From Streptomyces lucensis JCM 4490 (lineage in GTDB: Bacteria; Actinomycetota; Actinomycetes; Streptomycetales; Streptomycetaceae), in contig NZ_BMUE01000018.1 in NCBI RefSeq assembly GCF_014650035.1, positions 25,186-89,185 of the forward strand: a DNA stretch of 64,000 nt. Reading direction: 5' to 3'. The position numbers and the translations under genes are program-made. The notes under the pieces are model-generated. The model had not been told where the DNA came from. It saw only the letters and a list, made by a program, of their open reading frames with translations, and made no database searches. Shown here in pieces: positions 1 through 8,974 of this stretch (the stretch's first letter is position 1; each line of letters opens with the position of its first letter).

Positions 1-38
<38 letters not shown>

Positions 39-99
39 CTGAGCCGTCGGGCTCGGGACTACTCACCTGGGCGGCGGCCCCAGGGCTGGTGAGCCGAGG

Positions 100-712
100 C
101 GGCCCACCAGGGGCGGCTCACCGGTATGGCCGGCCTGGAGCCGGCGGGCGGGGACGGCGGGCCGGAGCACCCGGCAGGCTTCGGGCGGCTCACCCAGGCG
201 GCCGCTCAGGGGGGTGGCGGACCCGGGGCGGCCCACCCGGCAGCAGCTCACCGGGTAGCGGGCCCTGAGCCAGCCAGCGGGCTTGGGCGGCTCACCCGGG
301 CGGCGGCTCCTGAGCCGGCGGGCCCGGGGGCGGCCCACCCGGCGGCGGCTCTCCAGGATGGTCAGCCCGGGGTCGGCTCACCCGGCAGCAGCTCACCGGG
401 TAGCGGGCCCGGGGCCGGCTCGCCCGGATAGCGGGCCTGAGTCAGCGGGCCGAAGCACCCTGCGGGCTTGGGGCGACCCACCCGGGCGGCGGCCCCTGCA
501 GCGCCGAACCCGGGGCGGCCCGACCACCGGCGGCTCACCGGGACGGCGGACCCGACGGCGGCCCACCCGCCGGCAGCTCACCGGGCGGCGGGCCTGAGCC
601 GGCGGGCCGAAGCACCCGGCGGGCTTGGGCGGCTCACCCGGGCGGCGGCTCCTGAGGCGGCGGGCCCGGGGTCGGCCCACCCTGCGGCAGCTCACCCGGC
701 CGGCGGGGCGAG
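100..712. repeat. Degenerate GC-rich repeat region, no gene seen
   Basis: This stretch is built from imperfect copies of short GC-rich phrases such as GGCGGCTCACCCGGGCGG, GGGCCCGGGG and CAGCAGCTCACCGGGTAGCG. One block of about 60 bp near 277-340 recurs almost unchanged near 619-683. All six frames are open only because stop codons are rare in this composition, and the translations are Arg/Pro/Gly-rich with no domain. It lies just downstream of the DUF4190 gene stop. It may be a collapsed or expanded tandem repeat, and its length in the assembly should not be trusted. Confidence 0.6.
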
Positions 713-728
713 GCGGTGGGCTCGGGGC

Positions 729-1778
729 TCAGAGTTCGAATGCGATGACGAACGCGAAGAGTCCGAGGACCAGGACGATGCCGCACGCTCCGCAGATGAG
801 TCCGGCCAGGGCCACGCCCGGATTCGTGGCCTCGCCCCGGTGGGCCTTCCCCCGGCCGATCGCACCGAAGATGATCGCGAGGATGCCGAGCACCAGGGCG
901 ACCGGCCACAGCATGAAGCCGATCGCGGACAGGATGCCCAGCACCAGGGAGGCCGTTCCCATCGCGTCGTTCGGCGCCGGCTGCATCCCGGGCCAGCCGT
1001 AGCCCTGGGCGGCCGGGTAAGGGCCGGGGTGGGCCGGGTGCGGGCCGCCCGGGTAGCCGTACGCCGCCGGGCCGCCCGGGTAGCCGTATGCCGCCGGGGC
1101 GCCCGGATAGCCGTAGGGCACCTGTCCCGGGCCGTCCGGCGCGATGGGCGGCGGGGGCACGGGTTCTACTCCCCCGGTCCGGCCGCCCGCCGGCGGTCCG
1201 GGAGGGGCGAAGTGGCCGGCAGCGGCAGGCGGCGCAGTGACCGGGTGCGCGTACGCGGAGGCGGGCGGCGCTCCCGGAGGGGCGTAAGGACCGCCGGCCG
1301 ACGCGGCCGGTGGAGCGAAGGGGTTGGCGGGGGGCTGAGAGGCCGGTGGGGCGAAGGGGTTGGCGGTGGCCGGTGGCGTCGGCGGCGCGTAGGGGTTCGC
1401 GTCCGTCTGGGCGGCGTGCGCGGGCGCGAACGGGTTCGCGGGGGGTGCCGCGGTGTCGGCCGGGCTGGCCCACGGCGCCGGCGCGGCGTGGCCGGACGCG
1501 TCCGGGCCGGCGGGCGGGGAGACCAGCGTCCGCTGGTCGTGCACGGAGCCGGGGGCCGGCGCGGCGTCCCGGGGTGCGGCGGGTACCGCGTCCCGCACGG
1601 GTGCTGCCGGCCAGGTCGCGTCCGGGTCCTGACCCCGCCCGGGTATCGCGTCGCGCACCGGCGCAGACGCGTCCGCGGCCGGGGCTTCCGCCTGCTTGTC
1701 CAGGGACACCCGAGGTGACGTCGCCCCTTCCCCGGCGGTCTGCTCGGGTGGTGTGGGCCGCGGCGCCTCGTCGGACAT
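729..1778 (-). CDS. DUF4190 domain membrane protein with Pro-rich N-terminus
   Basis: The 349-residue protein has a long disordered Pro/Ala-rich N-terminal part (about residues 1-265) and a C-terminal DUF4190-type membrane module. In that module two hydrophobic stretches flank a short basic loop (GRGKAHRGEATNPG). The N-terminal part contains repeated NPFAPP phrases and three tandem YGYPG units, visible in DNA at about 1036-1118. I chose ATG 1778 over the upstream in-frame start because a purine-rich AGAGGGG precedes it. Function is unknown; proteins of this design in Streptomyces are treated as membrane proteins of unknown role. It is divergent from the adenosine deaminase gene. The call is to domain level only. 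Confidence 0.8.
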   Translation of the reverse strand: MSDEAPRPTPPEQTAGEGATSPRVSLDKQAEAPAADASAPVRDAIPGRGQDPDATWPAAPVRDAVPAAPRDAAPAPGSVHDQRTLVSPPAGPDASGHAAPAPWASPADTAAPPANPFAPAHAAQTDANPYAPPTPPATANPFAPPASQPPANPFAPPAASAGGPYAPPGAPPASAYAHPVTAPPAAAGHFAPPGPPAGGRTGGVEPVPPPPIAPDGPGQVPYGYPGAPAAYGYPGGPAAYGYPGGPHPAHPGPYPAAQGYGWPGMQPAPNDAMGTASLVLGILSAIGFMLWPVALVLGILAIIFGAIGRGKAHRGEATNPGVALAGLICGACGIVLVLGLFAFVIAFEL

Positions 1779-1933
1779 GGTGGAAGACCCCTCTGCTGGA
1801 CGTCCCGTCATGCTACGGGCCGCTCCGGACGGCCGCGGTCCGGGGCCTACGATGATCCCGCGTCATCGATCAGCCGATCACCGCGCCCGGACCGGACCTC
1901 GCGGCCCGCCGGGCGCCTTCCCGGGGAGGACCC

Positions 1934-3004
1934 ATGACCGACAGCAGCTCCGTACCCGCCGCGGGCACGTCCGACCGCGATCTACGCGAGTTCATCGCGG
2001 GACTGCCCAAGGCCGAACTGCACGTCCACCACGTGGGATCCGCCTCCCCGCGCATCGTCTCGGAGCTGGCCGCCCGCCACCCCGACTCCAGGGTCCCCAC
2101 GGATCCCGAGGCCCTCGCCGACTACTTCACGTTCACCGACTTCGCCCACTTCATCGAGGTGTACCTGTCGGTCGTCGATCTGATCCGCACCCCGGAGGAC
2201 GTCCGGCTGCTCACCTACGAGGTGGCCCGTGACCTGGCCCGCCAGCAGGTGCGGTACGCCGAGCTGACGATCACGCCGTTCTCCTCCACCCGGCGGGGCA
2301 TAGACGAGCTGGCCTTCATGGCCGCGATCGAGGACGCCCGCAAGGCGGCCGAGTCCGAGTTCGGCACGGTTCTGCGCTGGTGCTTCGACATTCCGGGCGA
2401 GGCCGGACTCCAGTCCGCGGAGGAGACCGCACGGCTGGCCACCGACGACCGCGTCCGTCCGGAGGGCCTGGTCTCGTTCGGGCTCGGCGGGCCCGAGATC
2501 GGCGTGCCCCGGCCGCAGTTCAAGCCCTACTTCGACCGGGCCATCGCGGCGGGACTGCACTCCGTCCCGCACGCCGGTGAGACGACCGGCCCGCAGACCG
2601 TCTGGGACGCGTTGACCGAACTGCGCGCCGAGCGCATCGGGCACGGCACCAGCTCCGCGCAGGACCCGGCACTGCTCGCCCATCTGGCCGAGCACCGCAT
2701 CCCGCTGGAGGTCTGCCCGACCTCCAACATCGCCACCCGCGCGGTCCGCGCCCTGGAGGAGCACCCGATCAGGGAGTTCACGCGAGCCGGGGTGCTGGTC
2801 ACGATCAACTCGGACGACCCGCCGATGTTCGGCACCGACCTCAACAACGAGTACGCGGTGGCCGCCCGCCTCCTCGACCTGGACGAGCGCGGCCTCGCCG
2901 ACCTCGCCAAGAACGCCGTCGAGGCGTCCTTCCTGGACGCGCCGGGCAAGGCCCGGATCGCCGCCGAGATCGACGCGTACACCGCCGGCCGGCTCGCCTC
3001 CTGA
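1934..3004 (+). CDS. add: Adenosine deaminase family protein
   Basis: This is a 356-residue metal-dependent purine deaminase, predicted to be cytosolic and to convert adenosine to inosine in purine salvage. The zinc-site motifs of the family are in order: ELHVH near the N-terminus, HAGE (general acid Glu), a later HGT and NSDDPPMF carrying the metal-binding Asp. Length is normal for the family. A GGGGAGGA Shine-Dalgarno sits just before ATG 1934. The gene is followed after 27 bp by a glycerophosphodiesterase gene on the same strand, so they may be co-transcribed. Adenine or another purine could be the substrate, because the family shares these motifs. Confidence 0.88.
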   Translation: MTDSSSVPAAGTSDRDLREFIAGLPKAELHVHHVGSASPRIVSELAARHPDSRVPTDPEALADYFTFTDFAHFIEVYLSVVDLIRTPEDVRLLTYEVARDLARQQVRYAELTITPFSSTRRGIDELAFMAAIEDARKAAESEFGTVLRWCFDIPGEAGLQSAEETARLATDDRVRPEGLVSFGLGGPEIGVPRPQFKPYFDRAIAAGLHSVPHAGETTGPQTVWDALTELRAERIGHGTSSAQDPALLAHLAEHRIPLEVCPTSNIATRAVRALEEHPIREFTRAGVLVTINSDDPPMFGTDLNNEYAVAARLLDLDERGLADLAKNAVEASFLDAPGKARIAAEIDAYTAGRLAS

Positions 3005-3031
3005 CCGCCGCGCGAGGGGGCGCACCCCACA

Positions 3032-3805
3032 ATGGGGGCCATGCAGACCGTGACCGCCGTGGCCCACCGCGGCGACCCCTACCGCTTCCGCGAGAACACG
3101 ATCGGCTCGCTGCGTTCCGCGCTCGACCAGGGCGCGGACGCGGTCGAGGTCGACGTACGGCTCACCCGTGACGGCATCCCCGTACTGCTGCACGACGAGA
3201 CGCTGGAACGGCTGTGGAAACTGCGCCGGCCGCTGACCGCGCTGTCCGCCGAGGAGGTGCGCGGGATCACGGGGGGCGGTGTGCCGACGCTCGCCGAGGC
3301 GCTGGCCGCGACCGGGGACAGCAGGGTGATGGTTGACCTGTGCGGGCGGGTCGGCCGCCGGACCGCGGACCGGGTCGTGGACGTCGTCCGGCGCAGCGGG
3401 GCCGGGGACCGCGTGTACTACTGCGCCGGCGCCGAGGCGATGCTCGCCGTCCGCGCGGCCGACCCGGCCGCGGAGATCGCCCTGACCTGGACGACGCACG
3501 CACCGCCCCGGCCCGCGCTGCTGGACGCGATCCGCCCCCGCTGGCTCAACTACCGCTTCTCGGTGGTCGACCGGGATCTCGCGGCCCGCGTCCACCGCGA
3601 CGGCCGCCTCCTGTCCGTCTGGACCCCGGACACCCATCGCTCCATGCGCCGGCTGCTGGACCTGGGCGCCGACTCGATCACGACGAACCGGATCGGCCTT
3701 CTGCACGCCCTGCGTTCCCAGGACGCCTACGCGTCGGGGCGTCCGGCCGTCAGGCGGCGGGAGCGGCCACGGCAGCCGGGGTGCCCAGGGCCTCCAGCCG
3801 CTTGA
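3032..3805 (+). CDS. Glycerophosphodiester phosphodiesterase family protein
   Basis: The protein has a GDPD TIM-barrel fold and would hydrolyse glycerophosphodiesters to glycerol-3-phosphate and an alcohol. AHRGD near the N-terminus, ENT, and EVDVRLTRDGIPVLLHDETLER carry the conserved His, Glu and Asp residues. SVWTPDT and DSITTNR are the usual C-terminal motifs. No signal peptide is seen, so it is probably cytosolic. Start 3032 has a GAGGGGG element about 9 nt upstream; ATG 3041 is an alternative. The last 30 or so residues are Arg/Pro-rich and overlap the convergent gene by 56 bp, so the tail may be run-on sequence. Confidence 0.82.
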   Translation: MGAMQTVTAVAHRGDPYRFRENTIGSLRSALDQGADAVEVDVRLTRDGIPVLLHDETLERLWKLRRPLTALSAEEVRGITGGGVPTLAEALAATGDSRVMVDLCGRVGRRTADRVVDVVRRSGAGDRVYYCAGAEAMLAVRAADPAAEIALTWTTHAPPRPALLDAIRPRWLNYRFSVVDRDLAARVHRDGRLLSVWTPDTHRSMRRLLDLGADSITTNRIGLLHALRSQDAYASGRPAVRRRERPRQPGCPGPPAA

Positions 3806-4274
3806 TCTTGCGGCGTACGACGTAGAGGGGGAGAACTCCGAACACCCCGAACGACATGTCGATCAGGCTCCACCAGAAGGGGATCCCCCGGACCGGACCG
3901 CACACCAGGGCGAGCGGGACGATCCCGGCGCAGGCGATCATGCCGAACTCGATCACCCAGATGTTGCGGACCGGGTCCCGGTAGGGGCCGTAGAAGGCGA
4001 CCGCGATGACGAGGTGCGCGAAGGCCAGCCAGTCCGTCCCGTACAGCACGAACGGGTACTCGGCGTCGACGGTGTCGAGCCCCTCCCGTACCCGGGAGAT
4101 CCACTCCATGAGCCCCGGCAGCAGGTCGGGCACCGACAAGGCGCGCAACACGCTCTCGGTCCATCGCAGTTCGTGCACCAGAGGGAACGCCGTCGCCCCG
4201 CTGAGCACGAGGCACACGACGAAGAAGACCAGCCAGACGCGAATGCCCTTCAGCAGGGCGGCTCTGTCGCTCAT
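3750..4274 (-). CDS. Small integral membrane protein, unknown function
   Basis: The 174-residue protein has about four hydrophobic segments: one near the N-terminus after a short basic stretch, one near residues 80-95, one near 105-125 and one near 130-150. The C-terminus is basic (RRKIKRLEAL) and then Ala-rich. I do not recognise a domain. ATG 4274 is preferred over the upstream in-frame start because it gives a conventional N-terminus running straight into the first membrane segment. It is convergent with the GDPD gene and overlaps its last 56 bp. Its upstream side faces the octanucleotide repeat and the NamZ operon. Confidence 0.7.
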   Translation of the reverse strand: MSDRAALLKGIRVWLVFFVVCLVLSGATAFPLVHELRWTESVLRALSVPDLLPGLMEWISRVREGLDTVDAEYPFVLYGTDWLAFAHLVIAVAFYGPYRDPVRNIWVIEFGMIACAGIVPLALVCGPVRGIPFWWSLIDMSFGVFGVLPLYVVRRKIKRLEALGTPAAVAAPAA

Positions 4275-4397
4275 GGCAGGAGCGTACGCCTGTATTTGAA
4301 CGCGTTCAAAACTGCCCCCGGTCCACACCGCCGCGCCGTTCCGGTCGCCGCGCGGAACGACTCGGCCGGTTTCGGAGCGAATTGTGGTAAATCTTCT

Positions 4398-4461
4398 GAG
4401 TTCCTGAGTTCCTGAGTTCCTGAGTTCCCGAGTTCCTGGGTTCCTGAGTTCCTGAGTTCCT
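4398..4461. repeat. Eight tandem copies of octanucleotide GAGTTCCT
   Basis: Eight contiguous 8-bp units read GAGTTCCT, with one substitution in unit 4 (GAGTTCCC) and one in unit 6 (GGGTTCCT). The array is much lower in GC than its surroundings. It ends 22 bp before the ATG of the NamZ-like gene, in the position of a promoter or leader, between divergently transcribed genes. Such a microsatellite could vary in copy number by slippage. Confidence 0.92.
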
Positions 4462-4483
4462 GCACCGCGGACGGGGGCGGAGG

Positions 4484-5677
4484 ATGTGTACGGACGACCG
4501 CGTCGCGGTGACGACCGGCATCGCGCGGCTGCACGCGTCGCCCGGACTCGCCGGGCCCGGCAGGCTCGGGCTGGTGACCAACCACACCGGCGTCCTCCCC
4601 GGCCTGCGCCCGGCCGCCCCCGCGCTGCTCGCGGCCGGCGTGCGGCTGGTCGCCCTGTTCGGCCCCGAGCACGGGCTGCACGGAACCGGCCAGGCCGGTG
4701 AGAGCGAAAACCTCCGCAGGGACCCCGCCACCGGCCTGCCGGTCCACGACACCTACCGGTGCGACGGCGCGCGCCTCGACGAACTGCTGCTCCGCAGCGG
4801 CGTCGACGCCCTGGTGTACGACCTGCAGGACATCGGGGCCAGGTTCTACACCTACGTGTGGACCATGTTCGACCTGATGGTCTCGGCGGCCCGCACGGGC
4901 GTGCGGTTCGTGGTCGCGGACCGCCCGAACCCTCTGGGCGGTCTGGTCAGCGAGGGCCCGCTGCTGGACCCGGCGTGGGCCAGCTTCGTGGGGCGCGCGG
5001 CGGTACCCGTCCGGCACGGGCTGACCTGCGGCGAACTCGCCCGGTACCTCAACGCCCGCGCGATTCCCCGGGCGGCGGGCGCCGCCGTCGACCTGACGGT
5101 CATCGAGGCCGTGGGCTGGCGGCGCGCGCTGCACGCGGACGCCACCGGCCTGCCGTGGGTGGCACCCTCGCCGAACGTCCCGACGCCCGCCACCGCCACC
5201 GTCTACCCCGGCACCTGCCTGTTCGAGGGGACGAACGTCTCGGAGGGCCGCGGCACCACGCAGCCGTTCGAGACCGTCGGGGCCCCGTACGTCGACGAAC
5301 GGTTCGCGCCCTCGCTCGCCGGACTCGGACTGCCCGGGGTGCGCTTTCGCGAGCTGCGGTACGTGCCGGCCTTCCACAAACACGCCGGACGGCCGCTGCG
5401 CGGGGTCCAGCTCCACGTGACCGACCGCGCGGCGTTCGCCCCCGTGCGCACGGCCGTCGCGATGCTCGCCACGCTGCGGCGGCTGTACCCGGACGACTTC
5501 GCCTGGCACCCGGTGGACGCGGACACGGCGGAGACCGGCCACCGGCACTTCATCGACCTGCTGTGGGGGTCCGACCGGTTGCGGCGTGCCGTCGACGCGG
5601 GCGACGACCCGCTGCCGCTGTGCGATCCGCCCGCCCCGCCCAGCCGGTGGGCCGGCGACGCGCTGCTCTACTCCTGA
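4484..5677 (+). CDS. DUF1343 / NamZ-like exo-beta-N-acetylmuramidase
   Basis: The 397-residue protein belongs to the DUF1343 (YbbC/NamZ) family. The Bacillus subtilis member, NamZ, is known to release N-acetylmuramic acid from non-reducing ends of peptidoglycan fragments. Typical motifs are GLVTNHTG, LFGPEHGLHG, DLQDIGARFYTYVWTM, ADRPNPLGG and PSPNVPT. The N-terminus lacks a clear signal peptide, so the enzyme may act inside the cell or be exported by another route; the family also includes secreted forms. ATG 4484 directly abuts a GGGGGCGGAGG run, so a slightly later start is possible. It heads an operon with a GNAT protein and an ABC sugar importer, which suggests cell-wall sugar salvage (inference). 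Confidence 0.85.
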   Translation: MCTDDRVAVTTGIARLHASPGLAGPGRLGLVTNHTGVLPGLRPAAPALLAAGVRLVALFGPEHGLHGTGQAGESENLRRDPATGLPVHDTYRCDGARLDELLLRSGVDALVYDLQDIGARFYTYVWTMFDLMVSAARTGVRFVVADRPNPLGGLVSEGPLLDPAWASFVGRAAVPVRHGLTCGELARYLNARAIPRAAGAAVDLTVIEAVGWRRALHADATGLPWVAPSPNVPTPATATVYPGTCLFEGTNVSEGRGTTQPFETVGAPYVDERFAPSLAGLGLPGVRFRELRYVPAFHKHAGRPLRGVQLHVTDRAAFAPVRTAVAMLATLRRLYPDDFAWHPVDADTAETGHRHFIDLLWGSDRLRRAVDAGDDPLPLCDPPAPPSRWAGDALLYS

Positions 5678-5700
5678 GACCGGGAAGGACGACCCCGTCG

Positions 5701-6681
5701 ATGACCGATGGCACGACGACACTGCGGACCGCGATCCGCGGCTTCCGCACGGGCGACGGACCCCGGTTGGTGGAGGCCTGGCGCCGCAGCGCGCCGGCCG
5801 ACCCCATCGCCCCGGACCGCTTCCGCTCCCTGGTGCTGCTCGACGCCAACTTCGATCCGGCGGGGCTGCGGGTCGCCGTCGAGGGCGACCGCCTCGTCGG
5901 CGCGGCCTACGCGGTGCGCCGGCTGACGCCGGTGACCGGCACCGGGCTGGAACCGGAACAGGGCTGGATCCCGTTCTTCTTCGTCGACCCGGCCGCCCGC
6001 GGGCGCGGCCTCGGCCGCCGGCTGCTGACCGACGCCCTCGACTGGCTGCACGGCCACGGCCGCACCCGGGTGGACTTCGCCTCGTACACCCCGAACTACG
6101 TCCTCCCCGGTCTGGACGCCGAGGCGTACCCCGAGGCCGCGCGGCTCCTCGAGTCCCTGGGCTTCCGGACGCTGTACGAGGCGGCGGCGATGGACCGCCG
6201 CCTGGTCGGCTACCGCGTCCCGGACGACGTGGTGTGCCTCGCCGGCGAACTGGCGGCGCGGGGGTACCGGTTCGCCACCCCGGCCGACGACGACCTGGTG
6301 GAACTGGTCGCGCTCGCCCGGGACCGGTTCACCCCGGACTGGGCGCGCGCCATCCGGGAGTGCCTGGCCGCGGGCACGCCGCTCGACAGGATCGTCGTCG
6401 CACGGGACCCGTCGGGCCGCCTGGCCGGCTGGGCGATGCACGGCGCGTACGAGTCGGCGGACGAGCGGTTCGGCCCGTTCGGCGTGCTGGAGGAGATGCG
6501 CGGCAGCGGACTCGGCAAGGTCCTGCTCCACCTGGTGCTGGAGCGGATGCGGGCGCGCGGGGCGCACTCTGCGTGGTTCCTGTGGACCGGTGAACGGTCC
6601 CCGGCGGGCCACCTGTACCGCAAGGCCGGCTTCACCACGACCCGGGTGTTCCGCGTGCTGCGCCGGGAGGCCGCCCGATGA
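5701..6681 (+). CDS. GNAT N-acetyltransferase with two GNAT-like modules
   Basis: The 326-residue protein contains two acetyltransferase-type regions. The first (about residues 10-160) has DPAARGRGLGRRLL, a canonical acetyl-CoA loop. The second (about 185-320) has EEMRGSGLGKVLLHLVLERM, a second such loop, followed by a YRKAGF motif. Tandem GNAT proteins often keep one active module. The substrate is not evident; in this operon an amino sugar or muropeptide amine is a reasonable guess. ATG 5701 begins 23 bp after the NamZ-like stop, and the gene overlaps the next one by 4 bp (ATGA), supporting translational coupling. Confidence 0.82.
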   Translation: MTDGTTTLRTAIRGFRTGDGPRLVEAWRRSAPADPIAPDRFRSLVLLDANFDPAGLRVAVEGDRLVGAAYAVRRLTPVTGTGLEPEQGWIPFFFVDPAARGRGLGRRLLTDALDWLHGHGRTRVDFASYTPNYVLPGLDAEAYPEAARLLESLGFRTLYEAAAMDRRLVGYRVPDDVVCLAGELAARGYRFATPADDDLVELVALARDRFTPDWARAIRECLAAGTPLDRIVVARDPSGRLAGWAMHGAYESADERFGPFGVLEEMRGSGLGKVLLHLVLERMRARGAHSAWFLWTGERSPAGHLYRKAGFTTTRVFRVLRREAAR

Positions 6682-8018
6682 CGGGGTCCCGCCGCCCCGG
6701 CGGGCTGAGCCGCCGTCACTTCGCGCTCGCGCTCCCCTCGGCCCTGCTCGCCTCCGGGTGCGCCGCACCGCACCGGGGCACCGGGCGGCCCGGGGATCCG
6801 ATCGTCCTGACCCTGCTCTCCCACTACGCGAGCGGGGCGCTCAGGGACGCCCTGCAGCGCCCGGTGGACGAGTGGAACGCCACGCACGACCGGGTCAAGG
6901 TGCGGACGGAGGCCGTCGAGTTCACGGACCTGCTGACCACGCTGATGGTCCGGCAGGCCGCGGGCCAGGGCGCCGACATCATCCACCCGTACTGCCTGTG
7001 GAACGGCCAGCTCGTCCGGGCCGGTGTCCTGCGGCCCGCTCCGGCCGAGCACGCCGAGGAGATCAGGAACGGCTACGGCGCCGCCGCGGTCGGCGCCGCG
7101 TCGGTGGGGGGCAGGGTCTACGGCTACCCCACCGAGGTGCAGACGTACGCCCTCTACTACAACAAGCGGCTGCTGCGCGGGGCCGGGATCGACGGCCCGC
7201 CACGCACCTGGCGGGAGCTGGAGGAGGCGGCCCACCGCACCGCCCGGCGGGACCGGTACGGCAACACGCTGGTCCAGGGGTTCGGGCTGTCGACGTACGA
7301 CGACTCCACCACCGTCGGCCAGACCCTCGCCCTGCTCAACGCCGCCGGCGGGAGGTTCGTCTCCGCGGACGGCAGGGGCACCGCCATCGACTCGCCCGCC
7401 GGGCGGGCCGTGTTCGGCCTGGAGCACCGGCTCGTCGCGGGGGGTGCCAGCGCCCCGGGAGTCAACGTGTACCAGGCGTTCCCGTCCGGGCAGGTGGCCA
7501 TGGTGGTCAGCGCCGGCTGGTGGACCGAGAGCCTGAAGGAGCTGATGGGCGCGGACTACCGCGAGGTCGGCGTCGCGCCCGTGCCCCGCCCCGGGGCGGG
7601 CTACGCGCACGCCACGCTCTCCACCGGCTTCATGCTCGGGGTCAACGCCGCCGGCGGGCACCCGCGCGAGGCATGGGAGTTCCTGCACTGGCTCAACACG
7701 GAGAGGGTGGGCGTCAAGGGTGCCCGCAAGGGTGCCGCGGCGACCCGGATGAGTGCCCTGCAGGTTTCGGTCGGCTCCCTGACCGGCCGCGCCGACGACA
7801 TGCGGACGCTGCTGGGCGAGGGCGGCGATCCGAACCTGCGACCGTTCCTGGACGCGCTGGCGTACGCGGTGCCGGAACCGAACGTGCCGGGAGCGCAGCA
7901 GGCCAAGTCGCTGCTGCGCCGGAACATCGAGGCGCTGTGGACCGGTCAGCAGTCGATCGACGAGGCGCTGCGCACCACCCGCCGTCAGGTCGATCGGGAG
8001 GTGTCACGCTCATGGTGA
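6678..8018 (+). CDS. Sugar ABC transporter substrate-binding lipoprotein
   Basis: This 446-residue extracellular solute-binding protein belongs to the carbohydrate (family 1) group. The N-terminus has twin arginines (LSRRHFALAL), a short hydrophobic segment and a lipobox-like LLASGC, so it is likely a lipoprotein exported by Tat or Sec. The remainder has the usual pattern of this group, for example YGYPTEVQTYALYYN and LNAAGG. It overlaps the upstream GNAT gene by 4 bp and the permease gene by 7 bp. Context with NamZ suggests MurNAc or a muropeptide sugar as ligand, but specificity cannot be read from the sequence. Confidence 0.87.
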   Translation: MTGSRRPGGLSRRHFALALPSALLASGCAAPHRGTGRPGDPIVLTLLSHYASGALRDALQRPVDEWNATHDRVKVRTEAVEFTDLLTTLMVRQAAGQGADIIHPYCLWNGQLVRAGVLRPAPAEHAEEIRNGYGAAAVGAASVGGRVYGYPTEVQTYALYYNKRLLRGAGIDGPPRTWRELEEAAHRTARRDRYGNTLVQGFGLSTYDDSTTVGQTLALLNAAGGRFVSADGRGTAIDSPAGRAVFGLEHRLVAGGASAPGVNVYQAFPSGQVAMVVSAGWWTESLKELMGADYREVGVAPVPRPGAGYAHATLSTGFMLGVNAAGGHPREAWEFLHWLNTERVGVKGARKGAAATRMSALQVSVGSLTGRADDMRTLLGEGGDPNLRPFLDALAYAVPEPNVPGAQQAKSLLRRNIEALWTGQQSIDEALRTTRRQVDREVSRSW

Positions 8019-8974
8019 ACGCCCTGGCCCCGCAGACGGCCGAGCGGGCGGCGCCCAGCCCGCCGTCCGCCGGCCCGGCCGTCGACGGCCGCCGCCGGGG
8101 CCGTCGACGCCAGGTCGTCGTCGCCTACCTCTTCCTGGCGCCGACGCTGCTGTTCTTCGCGGTCTTCCTGTTCCTGCCGCTCGGCTTCGCGCTGCTGCTG
8201 TCGATGTCCCGCTGGGCAGGGTTCCACCTGGGCGACATCGATCCCGTCGGCCTGGACAACTTCGCCGGGCTGTTCGCGGACGGGTCGACGTTCCTCACGC
8301 CGGTCCTCACCAACACGCTGCTGTTCGCCCTGGGGACCGTGGTCCTCGCGCTCGCCGGTTCCGTGCTCGTGGCCACCTGCGTCGACAGGCTGCGGTTCCA
8401 GGGCCTGTGGCGCACCCTGTACTTCCTGCCGATCGTCACGACCGTCGTCGCCGTCGGCAACGTCTGGAAGTACATGTACGAGCCGGGCGGCCTGGTCAAC
8501 GGCGTCCTCAACGCCGCGGGTCTCGGCTCGGTGGCGTTCCTGCAGGACCCGGACACGGCGCTGCCCTCGGTGGTGGTCGTCCAGGCGTGGGCCTCGGTCG
8601 GCACGGCGATCCTCGTCCTGACCGCCGGGCTGAAGTCGATCCCCGAGTCCTACTACGAGGCCGCCGCGCTCGACGGCGCGGGCCAGGTCACCGTCTTCCT
8701 CAGGATCACGCTGCCGCTGCTGCGGCCGTCCCTGCTGTTCGTGTGCGTCACCCAGTTCCTCACCGGGCTGCAGTCGTTCGCGCTGATCATCGTGATGACC
8801 AAGGGCGGGCCGGGCGACGCGACCGCCGTGGCCGCGCTGGAGATGTACCGGCAGGCCTTCTCCTACGGCGACTGGGGCACCGCGAGCGCCGCCGCCTTCG
8901 TGCTGTTCCTGGTGGTCCTCGTGGTCACCCTGGCGCAGTTGTGGTTCTTCCGGCGCAAGGGGGAGGACGCGTGA
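8012..8974 (+). CDS. Sugar ABC transporter permease (MalF/UgpA type)
   Basis: The 320-residue membrane protein has six predicted transmembrane helices. An N-terminal Arg-rich cytosolic stretch is followed by YLFLAPTLLFFAVF. The EAA cytoplasmic loop that contacts the ATPase is visible as YYEAAALDGAGQVTVFLRITLPLLRP. It pairs with the next gene as a heterodimeric importer channel. ATG 8012 overlaps the end of the binding-protein gene by 7 bp and the stop overlaps the next start by 4 bp. No ATP-binding subunit is encoded in this operon. Streptomyces sugar importers commonly borrow the shared ATPase MsiK, which fits. Confidence 0.9.
   Translation: MVNALAPQTAERAAPSPPSAGPAVDGRRRGRRRQVVVAYLFLAPTLLFFAVFLFLPLGFALLLSMSRWAGFHLGDIDPVGLDNFAGLFADGSTFLTPVLTNTLLFALGTVVLALAGSVLVATCVDRLRFQGLWRTLYFLPIVTTVVAVGNVWKYMYEPGGLVNGVLNAAGLGSVAFLQDPDTALPSVVVVQAWASVGTAILVLTAGLKSIPESYYEAAALDGAGQVTVFLRITLPLLRPSLLFVCVTQFLTGLQSFALIIVMTKGGPGDATAVAALEMYRQAFSYGDWGTASAAAFVLFLVVLVVTLAQLWFFRRKGEDA

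Noticed and set aside
63-695. Several overlapping open frames in the GC-rich repeat region
   Set aside because: Translations are Arg/Pro/Gly-rich repeats in all frames with no codon bias or domain; open only because stops are rare.
2380-2580. Short open frames inside adenosine deaminase and similar ones across the window
   Set aside because: They lie wholly inside genes with recognised domains and have the composition of shadow frames.
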